Positions 46,936-55,407 of a DNA stretch of 64,000 nucleotides are shown piece by piece (position 1 is the first letter of the stretch; each line of letters starts with the position of its first letter). The stretch comes from Cellulomonas sp. Leaf395 (GTDB taxonomy: Bacteria > Actinomycetota > Actinomycetes > Actinomycetales > Cellulomonadaceae): contig NZ_LMQI01000005.1 in NCBI RefSeq assembly GCF_001424125.1, forward strand, positions 62,001-126,000, written 5' to 3'. The translations under genes and the position numbers were made by a program. The notes beneath the pieces were generated by a model, which had not been told where the DNA came from, did not search any database, and was given only the letters and a program-made list of their open reading frames with translations.

Positions 46936-48408
46936 ATGTCGAAGCCTCCTCGCGCTAGACCGTCCCCGAACAGGTTGACGGCTTCAACAGCCTTGTCGAC
47001 GGGTCGGCTGCGGCGCCGGGCGTGTGTTGTCCTGGTGGCCGCGGCGATCGCGCTGACCGGTGCCAGCGGGCCCGGCTACGCCGACGAGATCGATGACCGG
47101 CGTGCCGAGGCTGAGAGGCGCGGTAGTGCGGCCGACCGACGCGCCGAGGAGTTGGAAGCGTCCATCGAGGGACTCAGTGCTGAGCTCAGCCAAGCCGCGC
47201 TCGATCTGCAGGCCACCCAGGCGCGCCTGCCCGCGGCGCAGGCCGAGCTCGCGGAGGCTCGTGCGGCCCTGGAGGCGACCCAACGCGAGGCGGCCATCCT
47301 CGCCGGCCGACTCCAGGACGCGACCGACCTGCGAGGCAGCCTCAGAGCGACGATCGCCGCTGACCGTGCCGACGAGAAGGTGCTTCGCGCGACGGTGGGA
47401 GCGATGGCCCGGGAGGCCTACCGGGGTTCACCCGGGGCCTCCGCCATAGGCGTCATGCTCGACGCCGAGGACGCCACCGACTTCCTCGACAACGCCCGAC
47501 TCGTCGATGCGGCGCTGCGCAGCCAGGCGCGCGTCCTGGACGATCTCCGCCAGGTCGACGCGAACAACCGCAACAGCGAGACCCGGCTCGGCGCTGTCAC
47601 CGATCGCGTCACCGAGCTCAAGGCGCAGGCCGAGGCCAACGTCGTGGCTGCCGACGAAGCCCGGCGGGTCGCCCAGGCGCGCGAGGACGAGATCGAGCAG
47701 CTCATTGCCGACCAGAGCGCCAAGCAGGACGCGATCGCCTCGCTCAAGACGCAGGCCGAGACCGAGCAGGCCGAGATCGACGTCGAGCGGGCCGCCATCG
47801 AGCGCGAGCTCGTCACGATCATCGCCGAGCAACGAGCCGCCCGCGAGGCTGCCGAGGCGGCGGCGCGGGCCGCCGAGGCAGCTGCACGTGCGGCCGCCGA
47901 AGCCGCTGCACGCGCCGCAGCCGAAGCGGCCGGGCAGGAGCCGCCACCGCCACCGCCTCCACCGGCGCCGGCGCCGCCCCCGTCGGGCTCGGTGTCCGGA
48001 GCGCTCTTCGCCAACCCGACCTCGATCAACCCGATGTACGTGACGTCGGAGTACGGCATGCGGTTGCACCCGATCCTGGGCTACGTGCGCCTGCACGCCG
48101 GCATCGACCTGCGTACGGGGTGCAACACGCCCCTGTACGCGCCGCGCGACGCGACAGTGCTCTGGTCGCAGTGGCGCAACGGCTTCGGCAACCAGGTCAT
48201 GCTCGACTACGGCACGGTCGGCGGGAACTCTGTGATGAGCAGCTCCAACCACCTGACCCGGTCGGTCGTCAGGGCCGGACAGGACGTCGCCAGGGGGCAG
48301 CTGATCGGCTACTCCGGCAACACGGGTCTGTCGGGTGCGTGCCACCTGCACTTCGAGGTCTACGTGAACGGTTCGACCGTGAACCCGCGACCTCTGCTGG
48401 GGCGCTGA
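46936..48408 (+). CDS. Secreted M23 (LytM) peptidase with coiled-coil domain
   Basis: A 490-residue exported cell-wall hydrolase. A basic N-terminus and hydrophobic stretch (ACVVLVAAAIALTGASG) form a signal peptide. Residues ~50-330 are a long coiled coil, as in EnvC/RipA-like proteins, with alanine-rich heptads ending in AAEAAARAAAEAA repeats; a proline run links it to the catalytic part. The LytM zinc site is complete: H387 and D391 in RLHAGIDL, H470 and H472 in CHLHFEV. It should cut peptidoglycan cross-links or stem peptides. The coding of the alanine-rich part uses simple GCN repeats. Confidence 0.9.
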   Translation: MSKPPRARPSPNRLTASTALSTGRLRRRACVVLVAAAIALTGASGPGYADEIDDRRAEAERRGSAADRRAEELEASIEGLSAELSQAALDLQATQARLPAAQAELAEARAALEATQREAAILAGRLQDATDLRGSLRATIAADRADEKVLRATVGAMAREAYRGSPGASAIGVMLDAEDATDFLDNARLVDAALRSQARVLDDLRQVDANNRNSETRLGAVTDRVTELKAQAEANVVAADEARRVAQAREDEIEQLIADQSAKQDAIASLKTQAETEQAEIDVERAAIERELVTIIAEQRAAREAAEAAARAAEAAARAAAEAAARAAAEAAGQEPPPPPPPPAPAPPPSGSVSGALFANPTSINPMYVTSEYGMRLHPILGYVRLHAGIDLRTGCNTPLYAPRDATVLWSQWRNGFGNQVMLDYGTVGGNSVMSSSNHLTRSVVRAGQDVARGQLIGYSGNTGLSGACHLHFEVYVNGSTVNPRPLLGR

Positions 48409-48675
48409 GCGACAGACCGACCAGGCCCGAACGGGGCACGACAGCACGAAGGGTCCCTCAGCTGGCCGACGGCACGTTCCTCGGCATGCTTACCTGGTGT
48501 TCCGGGTTGGGCTTGGAGCTGCAGCGCCGATCGGTGCAGCGCCTCGAGCGGTCCCTCCCGGCGGTTGCCCGTGGCGGGCCCCTGCGGTGCTCCTGGACGT
48601 CTTGCCGTACTTCCCGCCGGTATGGGCGCCGGCCGTTTGGTACAGCGAGACCCGGCTACGAGCGGAGGAGACGGC

Positions 48676-50124
48676 GTGACGACCGGTGCACGACGGCACA
48701 CCGTGCTGGCCACGGCGGAGAGCGAGGCGTTCAGCTCATTGCGCAAGCGGCCGACGTCGCGGGGCGAGCGCTTCGCGATCGGGCGGGCGCTACGCCAGGA
48801 GGTGCCCCGGCGAGCCCTGGGGCACTGGGAGGCGCCCACCGATCGGCCGGATCCCGTCGAGCTGATCCGTAAGTCGCACGAGGGCCGGCTCGCGGAGCTG
48901 GTCCCCATCCGGGTGGCCCGCATGATCACGTCGCCGTACGGCTTCCTGCGGGGAACGGCGATCGTGATGGCCGAAGACGTCGCGAGACTGCCTGCCACCG
49001 GGATCACTCCGGTGATCTGCGGTGACGCGCACCTAGGCAACTTCGGGTTCTATGCATCGCCGGAGGGCGAGCTCGTGCTCGACCTCAACGACTTCGACGA
49101 GGCTCATCCGGGAGCGTGGGAGTGGGACCTGCGACGGCTCGTCGCGAGCATCTGGGTGGCGGGTCGGCAGAACGCGGCGAGCGAGGACCACTGCTCCGAC
49201 GCCGTCATGTCGTGCGTGGCGGCGTACCGGGCCGAGGTCCGCTTCCTTGCCGAACAGCCGCTGCTCATGCGGTCCTACAACCGCCTCGACGTCAAGCGGC
49301 TGCACGAGACGGCCACCGAGAAGACACTGCGCGCCGAGATCGAGCGCGCTGCACGGCGGGCCCGGACCAGGACCAGTGACCGGGCGCTGCCCCGGTTCAC
49401 GCATCAGCACGAGGGCCGGCGGCGCATCGTCGACCAGCCACCCCTGATCACCCACGTCCCGGAGCATGACGGCGAGCTGCTCGGAGCCGGCCTCGATGAC
49501 TACCTCCAGACGCTGGCGCCGCACTGGCGGCGCCTGCTGGGCGGATACACGCTCCTGGACATCGCACACAAGGTCGTCGGCGTCGGCAGCGTCGGCCTAC
49601 GGGCGTACGTCGCCCTGCTCGAGGGCAGCGACCCCGACGACGTGCTGTTCCTACAGCTCAAGCAGGCGCGTCGATCGGTTCTGGCGCCTTTCGTGCACGG
49701 CGACTCCGCCTGGCACGCGCACCAGGGTCAGCGGGTGGTGGAGTACCAGCAGGCGCTGCAGACCGTCAGCGACCCGCTCCTCGGCTGGACCACTGTGGAC
49801 GACCGGCAGTACTACGTCCGGCAGTTCCGGAACATGAAGGGCACCATCCCGCTCGACGCGATGGACGCGGCGGCCTTGGCTGACTACGCCGGCATCGTCG
49901 GGCACCTGCTCGCCAAGGGTCACGCGAGGACCAGCGGCGCGTCGATGATCGCGGGCTACGCCGGCCTCTCCGACAAGCTCGACCGGGCGATGGTCCGGTT
50001 CGCCCGGGCTTACGCCGACCAGACCGAAGCCGACCACACCGAGCTCGTCCGAGCGGTCCGGCGTGGCGTGCTGCCGGCCACGGACGGGGCCTCGGAGCAG
50101 GTGGGCAGCGCCTTCCGGCCATAG
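48676..50124 (+). CDS. DUF2252 family protein
   Basis: A 482-residue cytoplasmic protein of the DUF2252 family, distantly kinase-like. Conserved blocks seen are FLRGTAIVMAEDVARLPATG, ICGDAHLGNFGFYASPEGEL, VLDLNDFDEAHPGAWEWDLR and DVLFLQLKQARRSVLAPF. The GDxHxxNF and DxxDFDE motifs resemble the catalytic and metal sites of aminoglycoside-phosphotransferase-fold kinases, so a phosphotransferase role is possible; no substrate is known. The GTG at 48676 has GGAGGAG 6 nt upstream. The 267 bases upstream contain no recognisable gene. Confidence 0.85.
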   Translation: MTTGARRHTVLATAESEAFSSLRKRPTSRGERFAIGRALRQEVPRRALGHWEAPTDRPDPVELIRKSHEGRLAELVPIRVARMITSPYGFLRGTAIVMAEDVARLPATGITPVICGDAHLGNFGFYASPEGELVLDLNDFDEAHPGAWEWDLRRLVASIWVAGRQNAASEDHCSDAVMSCVAAYRAEVRFLAEQPLLMRSYNRLDVKRLHETATEKTLRAEIERAARRARTRTSDRALPRFTHQHEGRRRIVDQPPLITHVPEHDGELLGAGLDDYLQTLAPHWRRLLGGYTLLDIAHKVVGVGSVGLRAYVALLEGSDPDDVLFLQLKQARRSVLAPFVHGDSAWHAHQGQRVVEYQQALQTVSDPLLGWTTVDDRQYYVRQFRNMKGTIPLDAMDAAALADYAGIVGHLLAKGHARTSGASMIAGYAGLSDKLDRAMVRFARAYADQTEADHTELVRAVRRGVLPATDGASEQVGSAFRP

Positions 50125-50219
50125 TTGGTCTCGTCACCGGCGGGCGTGTTGCGACAGGGTCTTCGGCCGGATGACGACATCGAGCCCGCAGGACATCGCA
50201 GCCATCGCGGTACCCCCGG

Positions 50220-51554
50220 CTACAGGCTGATTGCGCCGTGGGACATGGCAGTGCTCGGCATGGAGGGCGGTCGTGCGGTTCGAGGCTCCGCCACGCTCCA
50301 TGACGGCGCGCTGGGCGGCAGCTGCGTGCGCGTACCGGCGGCCAGGGCCGCGATCTCGTCGAGCCCTGCCTGCAGGTCCTGGGCCAGCGCGTCTGCGAGG
50401 TCCGCAGACTCGGGTGAGCACACGACGGCGACGTCGAGTCGACCGCCGAGCGAGACCGCCACGGCGCAGGTCGTCACGTTGCCGACGAGCGGGACCAGCG
50501 GGACGGTCCACAGGAGCGGCGCGCCGACAACTTGCACGGGCGCCGATGGTCCCGTTGCGTGGGTCACGACTGTGCTGAGGAGCCGCTGGCGACGCAGGAC
50601 AACCGGCAGCAGGCCGAGCCGTGCCGCGACGCAGGCGCCGAAGGGCGCGAGCGGCCACGTCCACGGCCGGATGCGGCTCTTGGCGCGGCGCGTCCGGGCG
50701 GCGAGCACCGCCAGCGCCTCTGCGTCGTCGCTCTCGTTGCTCGGGACGGCGATCCGCAGCGTGCCGACGTGGTTACCGAACCGCGATCTCGGCACAGTCG
50801 CCGGGACGGACACGACGACGCGTTCACCGGGTCCGCCTCGGGCGAGGTCCGCCCTGCCGAACGCCCGTGCCCATGCCCACAGCAGCGCGTCGTTGACGGT
50901 CGCCCCGCAGGTCCGCGCACCCGCGCGCACGGCAGCTCGGTCCACCGTGACCGAGACGGCGGTGACGCCGCCCGTGACCGCCCGCAGCAGCGGGCTGCGT
51001 CCTGCGCGGCCCGCGCGGCTGTCGCGGCCCGTGAATGCGTGCGCGGCGCCGGTCTGTGCGGGACCGGGGCGACGCCCCAGGGACAGCGCGGCGGTGCCGA
51101 TGGGAGTGTCGGAGAGGGCATCGAGGAGCAGGCCGAGCAGGCTCGGGCCGTTGCCCAGCACGTGGTGGCAGGTCCACACGAGCGCCGACCGTGCGTCGTC
51201 GCCGAGGTCGAGGACGGTGAGCCGCCACGCCGGGCGGTCCGCAGGAAGCGGTCGCATGAGGTCCTCGACGGCGGCAGCGACCGGGTCGGCGCCCGGCAGC
51301 GTGCGGTGGACGACGTGCCGGGTGAGGTCGACCGACCCGACCTCCCACGTGGGCACCTGGAAGGGGTGGTCCGGCCGGTGCACCCGGGCCGTGAGGCGGG
51401 GTTGGCTCGTGACAGCGCGCTCGAGGCGGCGACGCACCTCGGCGACGTCGGGCGCATGTCCGCCGAGGACCAGCAGCACCGTGATGTGCCGCGGGTTGGG
51501 CCCGACGTCCGTCGCGAGCTCCGCCCGGTCGAAGACCGTCAGCCGTTCCACCAC
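50220..51554 (-). CDS. Wax ester synthase / diacylglycerol acyltransferase-like protein
   Basis: Acyltransferase-like protein of the WS/DGAT (condensation-domain fold) family, about 444 residues. The catalytic motif HHxxxDG appears as HHVLGNG at about residues 130-136, with the aspartate replaced by asparagine. The C-terminal half has VNDALLWAWARAF, GNHVGTLRIAVP and the PLVGNVTTCAVAVSLGGRL segment typical of the family. Such enzymes make storage wax esters or triacylglycerol from acyl-CoA. A GTG at 51554 or 51551 starts at VERLTVFDRAELA, the usual family start; an ATG at 51617 is also possible. An extra tail of ~35 residues follows the domain. Confidence 0.75.
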   Translation of the reverse strand: MVERLTVFDRAELATDVGPNPRHITVLLVLGGHAPDVAEVRRRLERAVTSQPRLTARVHRPDHPFQVPTWEVGSVDLTRHVVHRTLPGADPVAAAVEDLMRPLPADRPAWRLTVLDLGDDARSALVWTCHHVLGNGPSLLGLLLDALSDTPIGTAALSLGRRPGPAQTGAAHAFTGRDSRAGRAGRSPLLRAVTGGVTAVSVTVDRAAVRAGARTCGATVNDALLWAWARAFGRADLARGGPGERVVVSVPATVPRSRFGNHVGTLRIAVPSNESDDAEALAVLAARTRRAKSRIRPWTWPLAPFGACVAARLGLLPVVLRRQRLLSTVVTHATGPSAPVQVVGAPLLWTVPLVPLVGNVTTCAVAVSLGGRLDVAVVCSPESADLADALAQDLQAGLDEIAALAAGTRTQLPPSAPSWSVAEPRTARPPSMPSTAMSHGAISL

Positions 51555-52209
51555 AGGGTCAGTCTCGACCGGCCGGCTCGTCCGGGTGAGAGCCGAAGGT
51601 CCCGACAGCCGTCGCATCGCTCCCGCGTTCTGGGGTGCGGCACGGCCTGACGTCGACTGCCGGCCGCGAACACCACTCCGCCGCATGCCTATCCCGTGGC
51701 GAACCACGCTAGTTACGGCCTCGTGATCCGAGCCGGCCAGACGCAGACGCATCGGACGGGGCGTCTGGAAGTTGCGCCACGAGGCCTTTCGGTCGGCCAT
51801 GCCCACTTCGAAACGCACGCGCCATGCTTGAGTCGAACGTCCTGAGAACAGGATCTCCTGTGTCCACACGACGGGACGGCGCAGGCGCCGGTGCGTTCGC
51901 ACGGCCTGTCCGAGCGAACTCTGGGTCGCGGGACCTTGCGGGCAGCGCCAGAAACGCGGTGAGCGCAGGCCCGGCCCGCTAGAGGTCAGTGCCGCGCAGG
52001 GGCAAGGCGCGACGTCGCCGTAGCCCACTTGGCCTCCGCTGTGCGCAGCCCAAGCGCGCGCGTGCTTGACGGCATGAGCGACCACCGCTGTGACCGTATG
52101 TGGCACGACATCGGCTGCAACGCTGTGAACTGCGCCAACACGGTGCCCGAGTGGGATTCGAAGGAGCTCGTACCGTGCGAGGGTTGGGCCCACAACGTAT
52201 GTTCGTGAG
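51555..52209. other. 655-base interval without a recognisable gene
   Basis: Open frames here are GC-frame shadows with no protein-like composition. Base composition is patchy and lower in GC than the flanks. A perfect ACAGGA-TC-TCCTGT palindrome lies at 51848-51861, and the promoter of the QEGLA gene is at the right edge (TATGTT at 52198-52203). It could be the remains of a decayed gene, but no homologous segment was identified. Confidence 0.4.
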
Positions 52210-53391
52210 ATGTCATCGCCGACCGCACAGCTGGCGCCCGCACTCGACATCGACGCCCGGCTCACCGAGATCGAGCGCCGCGTGAACCTGCTCGTCAACG
52301 TCACGCCACTCAACGCGGCGGAGGCGTGGGCGGACTTCGAACGCAGTGACTTCGGCACGGCCCCCACGCTGCGGCTGCGGCCGTTGGACTTCGACCCGGA
52401 CCTGGCGCAGCGGGACCTGTACGACCTCGAGGTCGAGAACGTGGACGACCCGGCGCTGCACACGCTCTTCCGGGCGAAGAGGGACGAGATCGCCCGGCAG
52501 ATCACCGCGTTGGAGGACCGCGACACGTCACGGTTCCTCTACGGGTCGCTCCAGCTCTACGGAACGGTGGCCCCTCCGCTGGCCGCGGCGGCGGAGGAGC
52601 TGCTCGAGACCATCCCCCCGCAGGCGCCCAGCACCCGGACCGTCACGGCCGGCGCGTTCGCCGACGCGGCCCGTGAGGAGTTCGAGCGCTACCGCGCCGT
52701 GTACCCGGACTTCCCGGTCCGGGTCGAGGTACGCGACGACATCTCCGAGCTGATGGTGTCGTTCGGCCGCCTGCTCATCCCGGAGTCAGCCGCCTTCCGG
52801 ACCGACCGGGTCGAGGCGTTGCTGCACCACGAGGTCGGCACCCACGTGGTGACCTACCAGAACGGTGCCCGGCAGCCACTGACGCTGCTGACGATCGGCC
52901 TGCCCGGCTACGACGAGACCCAGGAGGGCCTCGCCGTGCTCGCCGAGTACCTGACCGGCGGGTTGGACCCGCGGCGGCTGCGCGTGCTCGCGGCGCGAGT
53001 GGTCGCGGTCGGCGAGCTGCTCGACGGCGCCGGCTTCCTGGACATCTTCGAGTCGCTGCGGGCCGACCACCGCATCCCGGCACGAACCGCGTGGTCCATC
53101 GCTATCCGGGTCGTCGTCGGGGGCGGTTGGGTGAAGGACGCGATCTACCTGCGCGGGATCACGCGCATCCTCGACGCCCTCGCCGAGGGCAGCCGCCTCG
53201 ACGTCCTGCTCGTCGGCAAGCTCGCGTTGGACCACATCCCCCTGGTGCAGGATCTGCTCGACCGCGAGGTGCTCCACGCGCCGTGGGTCCGGCCACGCTG
53301 GCTGGACATGCCCGGGGCACAAGAGCGTCTGGAGAGGCTGCGCGCGGGCGCAACGGTCGCTGACCTCTATGAGGGAGACGTGGCGGCATGA
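52210..53391 (+). CDS. QEGLA-motif metallopeptidase-like protein (DUF1704/MATCAP family)
   Basis: A 393-residue protein of the family called 'flavohemoglobin expression-modulating QEGLA motif protein', related to the eukaryotic tubulin carboxypeptidase MATCAP. The zinc motif HExxxH is seen as H207-E208-V-G-T-H212 (HHEVGTHVVTYQNG), and QEGLA at 238-242 (DETQEGLAVLAEYLTGG) supplies the third ligand. A carboxypeptidase-type activity is therefore likely, but bacterial substrates are not known. TATGTT lies 6 nt before the ATG with no ribosome site. The next gene overlaps by ATGA, so the two products are probably made in equal amounts. Confidence 0.85.
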   Translation: MSSPTAQLAPALDIDARLTEIERRVNLLVNVTPLNAAEAWADFERSDFGTAPTLRLRPLDFDPDLAQRDLYDLEVENVDDPALHTLFRAKRDEIARQITALEDRDTSRFLYGSLQLYGTVAPPLAAAAEELLETIPPQAPSTRTVTAGAFADAAREEFERYRAVYPDFPVRVEVRDDISELMVSFGRLLIPESAAFRTDRVEALLHHEVGTHVVTYQNGARQPLTLLTIGLPGYDETQEGLAVLAEYLTGGLDPRRLRVLAARVVAVGELLDGAGFLDIFESLRADHRIPARTAWSIAIRVVVGGGWVKDAIYLRGITRILDALAEGSRLDVLLVGKLALDHIPLVQDLLDREVLHAPWVRPRWLDMPGAQERLERLRAGATVADLYEGDVAA

Positions 53392-54386
53392 GGCTCGCAT
53401 TTCTCGTCAACGACGTCGACACCGAGGTGGACGAGTACACGACCACCCGACTCGCCAGGGCCGCATCCAGGGGCGGGCACGAGACCTGGTATGTCGGCGT
53501 CGGGGACCTCGAGCTCGGCAGCAGCGACGGGCTGCTCGCGGCCAGGGCTCGCGCCGCGAGGTGGAGGAGCGACGACACCCTCGCCACCTTCATGGAGGGG
53601 ATCAAGGCGCGCGACGCCGAGCGGATCGTCATGGACGACCTGGATGCGCTCGTCCTGCGCAACGAGTCGATCGACGACCTGCAGGCGCGCCCATGGGCCA
53701 GCCCGATGGGCGTGGTGTTCGGACAGGTGCTCGCGGCCCGAGGTGTGACGGTGGTCAACGACCCGAACACCCTCCAACGAGCGACCAGCAAGCTCTACCT
53801 GGAGGAGTTCCCCGAGAAGGTCCGACCACGGTCGCTGGTGACACGAGATCCGGAGGCGATCGAGCGGTTCGTCGCCGAAGTCGGCCACAGCGTCGTCAAA
53901 CCGCTGTACGGGGCCAAGGGCCGCAACGTCTTCATGATCGAGGGCCCGGGAGAGACCAACCTCGCGCAGATGACGGAGGCGGTCCTGCAGGACGGCTACG
54001 CCATCGTCCAGGAGTTCATCGACGGAGCCAAGGACGGCGATGCCCGCATCTTCCTGCTGGAGGGCCGCATCCTCGAGCGCGACGGCAGGCCGGCCGCCTT
54101 CCGACGCGTGCCCACCGGCAACGACCCGCGCGCCAACATCAGCACCGGCGGTCGGTCGGTGCCTCTCGAGGTCGGTGAGGCCGAGCTCGGCGTCGTCGAG
54201 GCGATAGGCGACAAGCTCGTCGCCGATGGCTTGTTCCTCGTGGGCATCGACGTGATCGGCAGCCAGATCGTGGAGATCAACCCGGAGAGCCCCGGCGGGT
54301 TCCAGAGCGTCGAGAGGCTCTACGACATCGACATCGCCGAGACCGTCATCGAAGCCTTGGAGCGCCGCGCGAGCCCGGGTTCCTGA
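53388..54386 (+). CDS. Glutathione-synthetase-like ATP-grasp enzyme
   Basis: A 332-residue ATP-grasp ligase resembling prokaryotic glutathione synthetase. The N-terminal substrate domain begins MRLAFLVNDVDTEVDEYTTT; the ATP-grasp lobes show VVKPLYGAKGRNVFMIEG, AIVQEFIDGAKDGDARIFLL, a VPTGNDPRANISTGG loop and the Mg-binding VEINPESPGGFQ. Such enzymes join a carboxylate to an amine via acyl-phosphate. Micrococcales usually make mycothiol rather than glutathione, and no gamma-glutamylcysteine ligase is nearby, so the true product may be another peptide. It is coupled to the QEGLA gene. Confidence 0.85.
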   Translation: MRLAFLVNDVDTEVDEYTTTRLARAASRGGHETWYVGVGDLELGSSDGLLAARARAARWRSDDTLATFMEGIKARDAERIVMDDLDALVLRNESIDDLQARPWASPMGVVFGQVLAARGVTVVNDPNTLQRATSKLYLEEFPEKVRPRSLVTRDPEAIERFVAEVGHSVVKPLYGAKGRNVFMIEGPGETNLAQMTEAVLQDGYAIVQEFIDGAKDGDARIFLLEGRILERDGRPAAFRRVPTGNDPRANISTGGRSVPLEVGEAELGVVEAIGDKLVADGLFLVGIDVIGSQIVEINPESPGGFQSVERLYDIDIAETVIEALERRASPGS

Positions 54387-54425
54387 GCCGTACCGCCGGT
54401 CATCCGGCGACGAGGGGCTCCGTGG

Positions 54426-54445
54426 CCGGGTCGTGAAGGACCCGG
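54426..54445 (+). terminator. Hairpin after the ATP-grasp gene
   Basis: CCGGGTC (54426-54432) and GACCCGG (54439-54445) form a 7-bp stem with a 6-nt loop, 40 nt after the stop codon. Likely end of the QEGLA/ATP-grasp transcript. Confidence 0.45.
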
Positions 54446-54502
54446 GGCGCCGTGGTCGCTCCCATCTCATTGCACGCGGGTTGCACGAAGCGGGCACGAG
54501 AA

Positions 54503-54536
54503 AGGCCCCGCCAACGTTTCCGCTGGTCAGGGGCCT
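54503..54536 (-). terminator. Terminator of the tRNA-Asn gene
   Basis: Read on the minus strand, AGGCCCC and GGGGCCT form the outer stem (54536-54530 with 54509-54503), with inner CCA/TGG pairing and TTTCT after it. It lies just downstream of the tRNA 3' end. Confidence 0.65.
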
Positions 54537-54542
54537 GTCTGC

Positions 54543-54618
<76 letters not shown>

Positions 54619-54666
54619 TCGTGCGGGAAGAAACTCTAGCAGCCGTCCGAGGGTGCCCCGGACAGG

Positions 54667-55179
54667 TCAGCGGGGGAGGCCGACGGCGTCGCGGACCTCG
54701 TCCTCGGCTGCGTCCACGACGGCTGCCACGGCCGGGTCGGAGAGGTCGATGGACGCGTCCCCGAGGACCTGCGTGAACATCGCCCCGGCCTCGTCGCGCC
54801 GCAGGACGACGCGGGCGCGCTGACCGCGGGGGAGTGTGACGGACACCGCATGCACCACGGACTGCTGCACGCGCTCGCGGAAGGTCTGGGAGAACGAGTA
54901 CGACCCGGGCACCTCGGAGAACGTCAGCAGCTCCGACTCGCCCCACACCCAGCGCAGCGTCATCGTCCGCGTCGCGGGGTCCAGGGAGCCGTGGTCGACG
55001 TCGGACCACGGGTGCCGGACGACGGCACCGTCCGGCACCACGAGGTGCAGAGCCAGTCGGGACGCGACGGCCCACCGACCGTCGGACAGCTCGGTGCTGA
55101 CCAGCACGGCGTCGCCGGGGCGCAGGTCCAGCCGGGTGCGGTCGGTCGAGGGCAGTCGACGACGGGAGAACGGGGCCAC
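54667..55179 (-). CDS. Conserved hypothetical protein
   Basis: A 170-residue soluble protein. Its beta-rich pattern (LDLRPGDAVLVSTELSDGRW, LALHLVVPDGAVVRHPWSDV, GSYSFSQTFRERVQQSVVHA) hints at a small beta-domain of PH-like type followed by an acidic helix at the C-terminus (AAVVDAAEDEVRDAVGLPR), but no named family was recognised. The GTG start has TACCGT exactly 6 nt upstream, supporting a leaderless message. It lies between two tRNA genes. Confidence 0.65.
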   Translation of the reverse strand: MAPFSRRRLPSTDRTRLDLRPGDAVLVSTELSDGRWAVASRLALHLVVPDGAVVRHPWSDVDHGSLDPATRTMTLRWVWGESELLTFSEVPGSYSFSQTFRERVQQSVVHAVSVTLPRGQRARVVLRRDEAGAMFTQVLGDASIDLSDPAVAAVVDAAEDEVRDAVGLPR

Positions 55180-55248
55180 CGACTCACGGTACCCGCGCGT
55201 GCGCCGGCTCCGACGCAGCGGGAGCCTCGGTAGGGTGTGCGGTGCCTC

Positions 55249-55325
55249 GGGGCAGTAGCTCAGCCGGTCAGAGCAGCGGACTCATAATCCGTCGGTCGTG
55301 GGTTCAAGCCCCACCTGCCCCACCA
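55249..55325 (+). tRNA. tRNA with CAT anticodon (elongator Met or Ile2)
   Basis: A 77-nt gene with acceptor arms GGGGCAG/CTGCCCC, encoded CCA, anticodon stem CGGAC/ (G)TCCG region around CTCATAA, and T arm GTGGG-TTCAAGC-CCCAC. The anticodon CAT is used by methionine tRNAs and by the lysidine-modified isoleucine tRNA. It is not an initiator, since position 1 pairs with 72 and the anticodon stem lacks the three G-C pairs. The TTCAAG T-loop and anticodon arm resemble tRNA-Ile2, but I cannot separate the two safely. Confidence 0.9.
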
Positions 55326-55407
55326 TCTCCCGAGCTCTCCGGTCGCCGGAGTGCGCCTCTCCTGCCACGATCAGCGCCGAGGGGGCCTGAGACGAGGAGA
55401 TGAAGCG

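Noticed and set aside
47830..47940. Tandem GCN-rich repeat, possible repeat array
   Set aside because: It encodes the alanine-rich end of the coiled coil in the M23 peptidase and is explained by protein composition.
50125..51726. 533-codon plus-strand frame opposite the WS/DGAT-like gene
   Set aside because: Serine/arginine-rich shadow; the minus strand carries recognisable family blocks.
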